In this document: piece by piece, positions 29,431-39,823 of the stretch
Position numbering within the stretch: the stretch's first letter is position 1
Layout: each line of letters starts with the position of its first letter
Source: Uliginosibacterium sp.
Lineage (GTDB): Bacteria; Pseudomonadota; Gammaproteobacteria; Burkholderiales; Rhodocyclaceae
Assembly: GCA_016718265.1 (NCBI GenBank)
Contig: JADKDZ010000004.1
Location: 1 to 64,000, forward strand
Reading direction: 5' to 3'
DNA: 64,000 nucleotides
Position numbers and translations under genes: made by a program
The notes under the pieces: model-generated
Databases searched by the model: none
The model's input: only the letters and a program-made list of their open reading frames with translations
Told to the model about the DNA's origin: nothing

Positions 29431-30235
29431 ATGAGAATTCTGGCAATCAACAGTTCCTTGCGTAAGCAGCCTGGCGTCAACCAGTTGTTGATTGATCATC
29501 TGTTCGAGGGGCGACCCGCGGTGGCGCAAGCTGCGAGTGGTTCCTCTTGCGCAGCAGACCATCCGCCGCTGCAGCGTGTGTGAGCACTGCCAGGGGGCGG
29601 CAGACTATGGCTGCGTGCATGGTCAGAAGGACGATTTTGAAGAGATCGTGGACAAGATCCGCAACGCGGACCTGATCGTGTTTTCCACGCCGATCTATGT
29701 GCTGCAGATGTCCTCGCTGCTCAAGACTTTCTTCGAGCGCTACTATGCGTATGGCAAAGTCGGGGTGCGTTCGATGACGCGTTCCGGCCTGATTTTTCAC
29801 GATGTCGATGCTGGTCTGGCCAGCAAACCTTTCGTCAGCATCATCGTGGCGGACAACGTGGAAAAAGAAACCACGGCCAGCACCGAACTGTTCTTCAAGA
29901 ATTTCGCGCAATTCGTCGACGCCGAGCATCGCGGCGCGGTGGTGAGGAATGGCGCCTTCCTGTTTTCTGCACCGGGCTTCGAGGCGGTACGCGCCGCCGT
30001 GCTGGACGCCATGGTGCGCGCGGGCGAGGAGTTGGCAACGTGCGGACGTATCTCGTCGCGCACCCTGAAGCAGCTCAGGCGCAGCCCCTTGCCCATGCCC
30101 CGTTTCGTGCTGCAGCTGCTGAAGAAAACAGCCAGGGGGCGCAAGGTCTTGCTCGAAAAGGCCAATGCCAGCGCGGCGGCGCAGGCCGCTTTTGCGGCTG
30201 CGCCGCCGGCATGCCCGGCCGCCGTCCAGCGCTAA
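29431..30235 (+). CDS. Flavodoxin-like NAD(P)H-dependent FMN reductase family protein (one frameshift)
   Basis: The start MRILAINSSLRKQPGVNQLLI has the flavin phosphate-binding loop (SSLR), and the frame then shifts at about 29510; the rest (KLRVVPLAQQTIRRCSVCEHC ... NADLIVFSTPIYVLQMSSLLKTFFERYYA ... AGEELATCGRIS) follows in the next frame to 30235. This is the layout of iron-sulfur-flavoprotein and NAD(P)H:FMN reductase family members, with a Cys cluster CSVCEHC after the second strand. Substrate unknown. It ends within 2 bases of the ferric-permease gene on the opposite strand; proximity to an iron transporter is suggestive of reductive iron release but that is inference. Confidence 0.72.
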
Positions 30236-31864
30236 CGCCTGATCTGGCGAGAGCAGGATCACCGGCAGCAGCCCGACGACCACAATCGCCAGCGACGCGG
30301 TGGCGGCCTCGCTGAGGCGCTCGTCGCTGGCCAGGGTGTAGGCCTGGGTCGCCAGGGTGTCGAAGTTGAAGGGGCGCATCACCAGGGTGGCGGGCAGCTC
30401 CTTCATCACGTCTACAAAAACCAGCAGTGCCGCGGTGAGCAGGCTGCCGCGCAGCAGCGGCCAGTGCACCCGGCGCAGGGTCTGGCGCTGGCCCAGCCCC
30501 AGCCCGCGTGCGGCTTCATCCATGCTGGGCGTGATCCGCGCCAGACCGGTCTCGACAGCGCCCAGGGCGACCGTCAGGTAACGTACCAGATAGGCATATA
30601 CCAGCGCCGCAATGCCGCCGGTGAGCAGCAGGCCGGGCGAGTAGCCAGTGAGGGCGTGGATGAGTTGTGCCAGTCCGTGGTCCAGCCGCGTCACCGGGAT
30701 CAGCACGCCCACCGCGATCACCGAGCCGGGCAGGGCATAGCCCAGCCCCACCAGCCGATTCAGCAGGGCCGGGCCACGCGAGCGCGCCAGGCGCTCGGCA
30801 TAGGCCAGCAGCAGCGCCAGGGCGACCGCACAGGCGGCCGTGACCGCTGCCAGCACAAGGCTGTTGCGCACCAGCTCCACATACCGGCCGCCCAGCTCCG
30901 CATCGCCCTCCTTGAACGCCATCCGCACGAGCAACCAGGCCGGCAGCCCGAAACCCGCCAGCAGCGGCGCTGTACAGACCATGCTGGCCAGAGGCCAGCC
31001 CGCGCGGCAGGGCGACACGGGTGCTCGCGCGGGCGCTGCGGACCGGCGCTGTGGCGGGCACGCCCCCGCGAAGCCTTTTCCAGCAACAGGATCAGGGCCA
31101 CACAGCCCAGGAGGGCCGCTGCAAGCTGCGCGGCGGCCAGGCGATCGCCCAGCGAGAACCAGGCGCGGAAGATCCCGGTGGTGAAGGTCTGCACCGCGAA
31201 GTAGGAGACGGTGCCGAAGTCGGCCAGCGTCTCCATCAAGGCCAGGCTGACGCCCGCCACGATGGCTGGCCGCGCCAGCGGCAAGGAGACCCGCCAGAAA
31301 CAGGCCCAGGGGCCAGACCCGCGGCGCGGCCCGCCTCTGAGTGAGGCTGCCGGCGCGCGCCAGAAAGGCGGCGCGGGTCAGCTGTATACCGCGTACGGAT
31401 AGAGCACCAGACTGAACATCAGGCAGGCGCCGCCCAGGCTGCGTACGTCGGGGAACCAGTAGTCCGCGCGGCTCCAGCCGAAGGTCTCGCGTAGCGTGCT
31501 CTGCACCGGGCCCACGTACTGAAGGAAGTCGGTATACACATAGGCCAGTACATACGCCGGCATCGCCATCGGCAGCACCAGCGCCATTCCAGCCAGCGGC
31601 GGCCGGGAAACTCCGTCATCGCCGTCAGCCAGGCGCAGCTCACCCCGATCAGGCTCACGCCCACGGTGACGCCGAGCACCAGCACGCCCGTATTCAGCAC
31701 GAATTCCCCGAGCACGGTGTCGGCCAGGTGCGCCAGGTCTCGCCTGTGCCGCCCGCGAAGAGGCTGCCCACGACCACCAGCACCGGAATGGCGAGCACCA
31801 AAGCCCCAAGCGTCGCGAGGAGGGTGAGCGGCGAAGGCCGGGCGGAGGCAGGAAGGCGCAGCAT
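30232..31864 (-). CDS. fbpB: Ferric-iron ABC transporter permease (FbpB/SfuB-like), several frameshifts
   Basis: Read from 31864: a first permease half (LLATLGALVLAIPVLVVVGSLFAGG, GEFVLNTGVLVLGVTVGVSLIGV, VLPMAMPAYVLAYVYTDFLQYVG), then PLARPAIVAGVSLALMETLADFGTVSYFAVQTFTTGIFRAWF with the EAA loop of the first half, then a second half (RNSLVLAAVTAACAVALALLLAYAE, GYALPGSVIAVGVLIP, MDEAARGLGLGQRQTLRRVHWPLLRGSLLTAALLVFVDVMKELPATLVMRPFNFDTLA) with the second EAA loop. This two-domain form is typical of FbpB. At least four single-base breaks split it, but all motifs survive, so read errors are likely. It diverges from the ATPase gene across a Fur-like site. No periplasmic ferric-binding protein is in the window. 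Confidence 0.82.
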
Positions 31865-31897
31865 GGTGATCGGGTTCAGCTCAATCCAAAGTAGTAG

Positions 31898-31916
31898 TTT
31901 ATAATGATTCTCAACT
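31898..31916. promoter_or_regulatory. Probable Fur box
   Basis: TTTATAATGATTCTCAACT lies in the 73-base gap between the divergent permease and ATPase genes and resembles the Fur consensus (GATAATGATAATCATTATC) in its ATAATGATTCTCA core. TATAAT within it also fits a -10 box. Position and context (iron transporter, divergent promoters) fit iron-repressed control of both genes. Confidence 0.65.
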
Positions 31917-31937
31917 ACGAACCATTCTTGTCTATCG

Positions 31938-32992
<1,055 letters not shown>

Positions 32993-32997
32993 GCGCT

Positions 32998-33382
32998 TCA
33001 GGCCCCGGGGCGCACGGCAAACAGCGCCGCCGCGCTGAGGACCTCCAGCACCAGCAACAGGCGCAACAGGCCCGTCGGAAAGCCATGACGCAGGAGTGGC
33101 GGCAGGCGGCCGACCGGCTGCATGAGCAGGAACACCGCGACCAGATCGCCCAGGGATCGCGTCTTCCACCCGCACAAGCGCCAGCAGGCACAACAGCGCC
33201 TGCGCCAGGAATACGCCGACATAGATGGCGCCAAACTCGCTATGGCTGTTCGGATTGCTCAAGCGGTAACCCAGCACTGTGGCAAGCTGCTCGGCACGGG
33301 CCAGGGCCCACAGTGCAAACAGCACGAAGTTCGCCGCCACCAGCGCGAGCAGCACCTGGCGAATCAAATCACTCTGCAGCAT
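32998..33382 (-). CDS. Small membrane protein, four helices (one frameshift)
   Basis: Begins MLQSDLIRQVLLALVAANFVLFALWALA, continues with SNPNSHSEFGAIYVGVFLAQALLCLLALVRVEDAIPG, and after a one-base break at about 33150 ends LVAVFLLMQPVGRLPPLLRHG and LLLVLEVLSAAALFAV. The corrected product is about 128 residues. Its ExxAIYxG-like core (GAIYVGVFLAQA) recalls DUF4345-type membrane proteins, but I would not assign it firmly. Its stop lies 6 bases from that of fbpC on the other strand. Confidence 0.6.
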
Positions 33383-33522
33383 GGAAAACTCCTGAGAAGG
33401 GGGCTGCTGCGGCGTACCGAAGCGAGCATGGTTTTTATGTTGAATGGATGCAGCGCGGGAGCGCTCCGCCCGACTGCGGTGCGCAGACTAACACCAAAGT
33501 CTGGCGCCGGCGCAACGAGGTC

Positions 33523-33915
33523 TCAGGGCGTCGTCGACGAATGGGTTAACAGGTAAATCGCGAACAGCGTGAGCATGACAGCGTCGATCGCGACGGCCAT
33601 GCCGACCTGGAAGGATAGATAGGCCTGCCCCAGGCTGAGGACCAGCGCGATGAACACCAGCTTGCTGGCCCCGGCGACGAGCAGCGCCACGGTGCGCACC
33701 TGGCTGCGAAACGCGCCGACGATCAGCAGAACGCCCATCAAGCCGATCAGCGCCCCCCAGTTGCGGACCACGATCTCGGCTACCGCGCCGTCGATACGCT
33801 CGCCAAAGTTCGCCTGCAAGGACGCGGCCGGCGCGAAAAGCGCGTAAAACATGCAGCAGGTCATCAAGCCCGCAACCAGCATGATCCATTTGAAGAGACG
33901 ATGAAACCGGATCAT
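33523..33915 (-). CDS. Small membrane protein, four helices
   Basis: 130 residues: MIRFHRLFKWIMLVAGLMTCCMFYALFAP, a periplasmic loop (SLQANFGERIDG), NWGALIGLMGVLLIVGAF, VALLVAGASKLVFIALVLSLG and GMAVAIDAVMLTLFAIYLLT. The arrangement is like that of the gene downstream at 33382 and the two may be paralogues in one unit, with a 140-base gap. The frame is intact. No function known. Confidence 0.65.
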   Translation of the reverse strand: MIRFHRLFKWIMLVAGLMTCCMFYALFAPAASLQANFGERIDGAVAEIVVRNWGALIGLMGVLLIVGAFRSQVRTVALLVAGASKLVFIALVLSLGQAYLSFQVGMAVAIDAVMLTLFAIYLLTHSSTTP

Positions 33916-33962
33916 GCGTGCCTTCTGGAGGAGCGTGGAGGGGCAAGTCAGAACAGAATGCC

Positions 33963-34038
33963 TGGTACACCGACAGGAGTCGAACCTGCTATCTGCCGCT
34001 TAGAGGCGCGGCCGTTCTATCCATTGAACTACGGCGGC
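33963..34038 (-). tRNA. tRNA-Arg (UCU-like) with aberrant anticodon loop and acceptor
   Basis: A cloverleaf is clear: D-arm GTTCAATGGATAGAAC, anticodon stem GCCGC/GCGGC, T-arm GCAGG-TTCGACT-CCTGT and an encoded CCA. The arms match the bacterial tRNA-Arg(UCU) type, but the anticodon loop has 8 bases (GCCTCTAA) instead of 7 and lacks U33, and the 3' acceptor strand CGGTGT is one base short of pairing with GCCGCCG; adding one G would restore all seven pairs. Either this is a decayed tRNA, or the raw sequence contains at least two errors here. Confidence 0.75.
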
Positions 34039-34202
34039 ACGGGCGGCGCTATTGTGGTCGGATTGCCGTGCTTGCGGCGCGATTTGATCGCGGGAACCTG
34101 TTGCCGTCCCCGCCTGTCTGAGCGGGTCGTGGCGCGGGCGAGCAAAGACAGTCTTCAGGTGAGGAATGTGCGCGTGCGAGAGAGCGGTTTGATGCGGGGC
34201 GT

Positions 34203-36956
34203 GTGGCTGGGGTCGGGCTCGTCTGGCGGCTAGTTGTGGCCGGGCTGGGCAGCGCGACCGCGCATGCGGGTGAGGGCCGTGTTCCGGGTTGTCGGTGGCG
34301 CCCGAGTCGCTTCAGCCGGAGGCCAGCATCGGGAGGCATTCGCCTATCGCCTGCCGAACGGTCTGCAAGTCTTGCTGGCGCCGGATGCCTCCAAGCAGAC
34401 CACAACGGTCAACCGTTACCTACAAGGTCGGCAGTCGCCACGAACACTACGGCGAAACCGGCATGGCGCACCTGTCTGAGCACCTGGCGTTAAAGAGCAC
34501 GCCCGGCCTGCCGGGCAAGACCATCGTGCAGGAGTTTGCCCGCCGCGGCGCAGTTCAATGGCTCCACCTTCTTTGACCGCACCAACTACCACGAGACCTT
34601 CGCCGCCAGCGAAGACAAGCTCGACTGGGCGCTGTTGGATGAAGCCGACCGGATGGTGAATTCCTTCATCGCACGTGCCGATCTCGACAGCGAGATGAGC
34701 GTGGTGCACAACGAGATGGAATCCGGTGAGAACGATCCCGGCGGCATCCTCCTGGCGGCAGATGATGACGCCACCGCCACCAGTGGCACAACTACGGCAA
34801 GAGCACCATCGCGCCCGGCAGGATGTCGAGAACGTGAAGATCGAAAAACCTCGGCCTTCTACCGCACTTACTATCGAAGCCCGATAACGCCCGTGCCCGT
34901 CGTCGCGGGCAATTTCGACGAAACGCGGGCGCTGGCCCGGATCACGGAATACTTCGCGCCATTCCGCCCGAGGCACGGTGCTGCCGCCGACCTATACCGC
35001 GCGACCGGCGCAGGATGGCGCGCGCGAAGTCAGCGTCAGCCGGGTGGGGGACACGCCGCCTGCTGGGCGCGATGTACCACATTCCCGCCGGGGTCCCTGC
35101 GCTGAATGGCGGCGCTGCAGCTGCTGGCCTATGTGCCGGGCGATCCCCCAGCGGCCATCTGCACCGTGCGCAGGTCGAGAAGAAGCTGGCCGCCTCCGCG
35201 GATGTCGAGGTCCTGAGCCTGCAAGAGCCGGCATGCTGATGGCGTTCCTGCAGCTCGACAAGACCGTCGCCCGCGGCCGCCCGCCGTGCTCTGCTCGCCG
35301 AGCTGGAAGGGCTGAGGCAGCGCCCCGTCACCGAGGTCGAGCTGAAACGCGCCCGGCAAGCCTTCAAGAATGCCTATGAGCAGGCGCTGGACGACCCCGC
35401 CCACTTCGGCGTGGCGCTGTCGGAATCCATCGTCCTGGGCGACTGGCGGCTCTTCTTCCTGTGCGCGACCGATCGAGGCCGCCCACTTCGCCGAGGTGCA
35501 GCGAGGGGCCGAGCACTACCTGCTGGCTGCCAATCGCACTTGGCGAATTTACCCCCACCGCAAAGCCCCAGCGCGCGGTGATTCCGGAGGCGCCGGCGCT
35601 CGACGCGATGCTGGCGGACTATCGCGGGCGGCGCCGCACGGGGCCGCGGCGAAGCCTTCGACGCCAGCCCGCTGAATATCGAGCAGCGCACCCAGCGCAG
35701 CGTGCTCGCCAATGGCATGCAACTCGCCTTGCTCGCCAAGCGCACGCGCGGCAACACCGTACAGGGCAGCCTGATCCTGCGTCTGGGTGACGCGCAGACC
35801 TTGCGCGGCAAGAAGCACGCCGCGGCGCTCACGGCGGCCATGCTGCTGCGGGGCGCGCAGGGCCTCACGCGCCAGCAGATCGCCGACCGGCTCGATGCCC
35901 TCAAGGCGCAGCTCGACATCTCCGGCCAGGACGGCATCGTCACCGTCGTCTTCGAGACCCGGCGCGATCAGCTCAGCGAACTGCTCGACCTGCTGCGCAC
36001 GATCCTGCGTGAGCCGAGCTTCCCCGCCGCCGAATTCGACCAGCTGCGCAGCCAGTGGCTCACCGCCCTCGAAGCCGAGCGCAGCCAGCCAGAAAGCCTG
36101 GCCGGGCGCGCGCTGGCGCGCCACGACAACCCCTATCCCAAAGGCGATGTGCGGAAGCGCCGAATCACTGGATGAGCAGCTGGCCGCGATCAAGGCCTGC
36201 GCCTCGCCGAGCTCCAGGCCTTTCACCGTGCCTTCTACGGCGCGGCCCACGCACAGCTCGCCCTCATCGGCGATTTCGATGCCCCCGCGGTCACCGGCCG
36301 GTCAAGCGCCTGTTTGGCGACTGGCGTGCCCGGCAAGCCGTCGCCCGCATTCCCACGCCATTTTCCGCGCATACGGGTGAGCAGATCCGCCTTGCCGCGC
36401 CCGACAAGGCCAACGCCTTCTTTGTGGCGCGGTTGCGCCCAGCGCTGCGCGACGACAGCCTGACGCCGCCGCGCTCGCCATTGCCAGCCGCGTGCTCGGC
36501 GGTGGCAGCCTCAAGAGCCGGCTGGCCGACCGCCTGCGCTATCAGGAAGGTCTCAGCTACGACGTCGGTGGATTCCTCCAGCTCAACGCCTACGAGGCCA
36601 ACAGCCTGCTGGGCCTGTATGCCATCTATGCCCCCGGCAACCTCGAACGCCTCCAGCGCGGGCTGAACGAAGAGCTGGCGCGATTCGTGCGCGACGGCAT
36701 CACCGAGCAGGAACTGCAAGACGCACGCAGCGGCCTCCTCGAAGCTGCCCGCATTGCGCGCACCAGGACGGCGCACTCGCCCGCACGCTCGCCTCGCAGC
36801 CTACCAGCAGCGCGACATGCACTTCACCTCGCCCAGGAAGCCCGCCTGCAGGTCCTCAGCGTCGAAGACGTCAACGCCGCCATCCGCCGACACCTCAACC
36901 CCGCACACTTCGTCCGTGTCTTCGCCGGCGACTTCCACCCCACCCGCGCCCCTAGC
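34203..36956 (+). CDS. M16 (pitrilysin/PqqL-like) zinc protease with two M16 units, many frameshifts
   Basis: A possible signal peptide ([16 protein letters not shown]) is followed by [19 protein letters not shown], then the zinc motif HLSEH at 34469-34483 (HxxEH), with the third ligand region in [19 protein letters not shown]. The second M16 unit starts near 35680 ([32 protein letters not shown]), lacks the zinc motif as is usual, and ends [22 protein letters not shown] and [23 protein letters not shown]. The assembled product is about 910 residues, normal for the family. Eight or more indels scatter along it, in a stretch where the tRNA also has indels, so most are probably read errors. It would be a periplasmic peptidase. 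The end is not firmly placed. Confidence 0.78.
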
Positions 36957-37069
36957 GCGGCAGGCAGGGCCCACCCGGAAGCGGCCGGAGAGCCGCACAG
37001 GGCAAGGGTTTGCGGGCATGGCCTTGCAGAGCCAAGCGGGATGCGGCTTCGCAGGCAGGTCGCTACACA

Positions 37070-37193
37070 CCTCGTCGTCCCTGCGCAGGCAGGGACCCAG
37101 TGTCTTTGCTTGCAGGTGCCGACGTGGCCCGCGTCTCGAGCGCCTCACGCCGGGAGGCGCCGCTGGATGCCTGCCTGCGCAGGCATGACGAGG
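37070..37193. repeat. REP/BIME-type repeat pair
   Basis: CTCGTCGTCCCTGCGCAGG onward (37071) and CTGGATGCCTGCCTGCGCAG onward (37163) are inverted copies of about 31 bases with a 60-base spacer. The form (CGTCxTTCCxGCGCAGG ... CCTGCGCxGGxATGACG) is a very common dispersed repeat in betaproteobacteria. It fills the gap between the convergent protease and repeat-protein genes. Confidence 0.8.
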
Positions 37194-37249
37194 CGAGGGC
37201 GGGCGCCGCTCGCCGTATGGGCGGCCGGATTTTGGCTCCCCGCTGGCGC

Positions 37250-39013
37250 TCAGGAGCTTGCGGGCGGGCGCAGGGATTGGGCGGCGAGCAGTTTCAGGCA
37301 ATTGTCGACGATGCTGGTCTTGTTCTGTGCGCTGGGCCGTGGGGAGGAGGGCTTTATCTGCGCGCACGGGCAGTGCCGGGTTGCCGAGCAGGGGCGTGCA
37401 TCTGGTCCAGCGAGAGGCTTTCGGCGCTGGGGAGGGCAGGCTGGGTTGATCCAGGCGAACACGGCGACGTCTTCGACCTTGTCGCGCACCAGGCGCTGCA
37501 GGGCGGCCGCTGGTGTCTGGGCGTTGACGGCAGCCAGCTGGCGGAGTTTGGCGTGGCGCGCGGCGGCCAGCGCCAGCCAGAAGGCTTCACCTTCGCGTTT
37601 CTGGATCGGCGGAATTCGGCCAGCACCGGCTTCGTCGTCCATCCAGACCGGGACGGCCCATTTGAGCTGCGCTTCGCTCGCGCCGGGCAGCAGGGTGATG
37701 GTGAGCGAGGTCTTCGCGCGGCGGCTCGCCGCGGTAGGCCGTGCGCAGGATCTCGATCACCTTGGGCGAGAGGTCTTTGCGGTGGTGAGGGCGCTGCAGA
37801 ACAGGGCGTTGCCGAAGGTGTCGGCGCAGTATCGCTGCCTGTTCGATGATGGCGGGCGTGGCATTCGGGTTCTCCAGCAGGCGTGCGACGACACCTTCTG
37901 GCCCGTCCAAGGCCTTGCTGGCGGCGTCGTGGTCCAGGAGTCCGATGGGGCGCCGGGTCTTTGCCGGGGGCAGCGCGCGCATCAACTCGTTCTGCACGGC
38001 CGGCCACAGGGCAAGGTTCTCTGCCAGCTCTTTCAGGGTGTATGCATCTTGCATGCTGGCAATATCGAGCTGGACGCGCTCGCTGCGCGTGGTCCCGGCC
38101 AGCGCTGAGGCCCGCGCTGCGCGGGCGGCGGGCGTGCCCTTCTGCCAGCGCCGCTCTTGCTCGCCGGGCGCTGAGGCGGGGCGTGCGGTGTTCGCCACGG
38201 CGCCCTCCGGGTCCTCTGCAGGGCTGAGTGCGAGCGCTTCGAGTTCGCTGAGGGGCAGCTCAGGCAGCTGTTCCCAGCGCGTTTGACGCAGGAGTCGGCG
38301 AGCCAGCGCGATGCGTACCTCGCTCGCCGGGTCTTTCGCCAGGCGCGCCAGTGCGGGGGCGCTCAGGCGCAAGAGCTCGTGGTCTAGTACGGCGGCGCGA
38401 ACCTTGGGTTCGGTGTCCGCGACGAGCTGGGCGAGCACGGGCGCCGGGAGCCGGTGGCCGTTGCCTTTGACGAGTGCGAGGCGCACCGAGGCATCGCGAT
38501 CCTTGGCCAGCTGGGTCAGCTGATCGGCGGGCAGATCACCGCGCCCGGCGCTCGTGCGCCGCACGTCCGCCGGGCCACTGGCGGCGAGTTTGCTGACCAG
38601 GGCGGCCGGGGCCTTGGGGTGGGTGATCACCACGCTGGCGAGTGGCGCCGATACGGCGGCGATCCGCTCCAGCACCGCCGTCGTGGTCGCCGGGTTGCGG
38701 GCGAGGCGGTCGAGGACAAACGGGTCGCGCGTCGCCAGCAGACGATTCTGCGAAGCCGGGCTCAGATCCTCGCGGTCCGCCAGCGTGGCGGCGAGCAGGC
38801 GGTCCTTGCCGGCCAGCGTGTCGATCTGGGCCACTGATGCGCTCGCCGCGCCAGGCGCAGGTCGGCGAGCAGGGGTGTCGGCGCCCGGCTGGCTGCGAAA
38901 CAGGGTTCGCCCGCCGCGATGCGGCGCTGCAGCTGGTCGAAATCGGGGTAGATGCCGTTGGTCAGCGCCTCGTCATCGGCGTCTGCCAGCGCAGGCAAGA
39001 CAAGCTCAGGCAT
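37250..39013 (-). CDS. LRV/HEAT-type repeat protein (frame breaks)
   Basis: MPELVLPALADADDEALTNG starts the protein, and after a break near 38850 comes a series of about 24-residue helical repeats: DLSPASQNRLLATRDPFVLDRLARNP, TTTAVLERIAAVSAPLASVVITHP, AKDRDASVRLALVKGN, AKDPASEVRIALARR. The form xxVRxAxAxNP-xxPxxVLxxLA is that of leucine-rich-variant/HEAT-like repeats, which make extended binding surfaces. A C-terminal region (FWLALAAARHAKLRQLAAVNAQTPAAALQRL) follows in another frame after breaks near 37800 and 37650. Without the breaks it has about 588 residues. It follows an exported protein gene by 53 bases and may form a unit with it. Confidence 0.65.
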
Positions 39014-39066
39014 CAGTGTCTGCACGGCCCGTTGCACGCCCTTGCTCGCGCCCTTCTCGCTGGAAA

Positions 39067-39600
39067 TCAGATCGGGGCGTCGACCTTGCCGACCGAGCCG
39101 CTCTTGTCATACACGAACAGCGCCCGGGCGGCGACCGACTTCGCATCGAAGGTGAAGTCGTTGTAGTACGCGAAGACCAGGCCCTCGGCCTGCAGCTGCC
39201 CGGCCACGGCCAGCGACCCCCAGCTCACCACGTTCTCCACCTGCATATCGCCCAGCACGACCAGCTGCCCGATGTTATTGCGGTAGTCGTCGTAGCTGCC
39301 GCGGATGCGCAGATTACCCTCGACGATGAGCGCATGGCCGTTGCTGAGCGGGCGGTCCAGCACCAGATCGCCGCGGTGCCGATACCACTTGAAATCCTCG
39401 TCTACGAGATAAGGCGAGACCGAGAACGACGCGGGCAGGCGCTTGAGGGCCGCGTCGATCTCCGTGCGGCTTGCCCGCGCAAAGCCGTACTGGCGGTTCT
39501 TCAGCATTTCGCCGGAGTCGAGAAAGCTCACGGGCGCCGCCGAGCTGGTGAGCGAGAGACCCAGAAAGACGAGCAGCGCAAACAGGCGTGGGACATGCAT
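39067..39600 (-). CDS. Exported protein with bactofilin-like beta repeats
   Basis: 177 residues, signal peptide MHVPRLFALLVFLGLSLTSSA. The second half (GDLVLDRPLSNGHALIVEGNLRIRGSYDD, GQLVVLGDMQVENVVSWGSLAVAGQLQAEGLVFA) has the short alternating strand pattern of right-handed beta-helix proteins such as bactofilins, in which each turn reads xxLxVxGxLxV. Bactofilins are usually cytoplasmic and this one carries a signal peptide, so the likeness is structural only. Function unknown. Clean frame. Confidence 0.65.
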   Translation of the reverse strand: MHVPRLFALLVFLGLSLTSSAAPVSFLDSGEMLKNRQYGFARASRTEIDAALKRLPASFSVSPYLVDEDFKWYRHRGDLVLDRPLSNGHALIVEGNLRIRGSYDDYRNNIGQLVVLGDMQVENVVSWGSLAVAGQLQAEGLVFAYYNDFTFDAKSVAARALFVYDKSGSVGKVDAPI

Positions 39601-39823
39601 GGGACCTCGGCACCCCGGCGGCGGGGCTATGAATGGGGGGAGCGCGATGGTAAAGGCCCGTCCCGCCAGCGGGCAAGACGCGCCCGTCGGAAGCCGGCGA
39701 GCGTCCCGAAGGCTTTGTCAGCCGCCCGGCGGGGTGCCGGGAAACCCGCATGTGGAAAGGGTTTTCAGGTATGCCATTGGAGAATCAAGCGGGGTGCGGC
39801 TTGGCGGGCAGGTGCGCGGCGAG

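Noticed and set aside
29477..31018. 513-codon minus frame that starts as a permease and runs on across the flavin reductase
   Set aside because: Only the part above about 30240 is real (FbpB); the rest overlaps another gene antisense and lacks similarity. The run-on is due to a missing base near the FbpB stop.
33963..34038. tRNA anticodon read as CUA (amber suppressor)
   Set aside because: That reading would need a C-C mispair at the loop-closing position of the anticodon stem; the stem GCCGC/GCGGC fixes the loop as 8 bases with TCT before the AA, so tRNA-Arg is the better fit.
36492..38108. 538-codon + frame from the protease C-terminus into the repeat-protein region
   Set aside because: Only the first 150 codons match M16; the remainder is a read-through over the REP repeat and antisense to the LRV protein.
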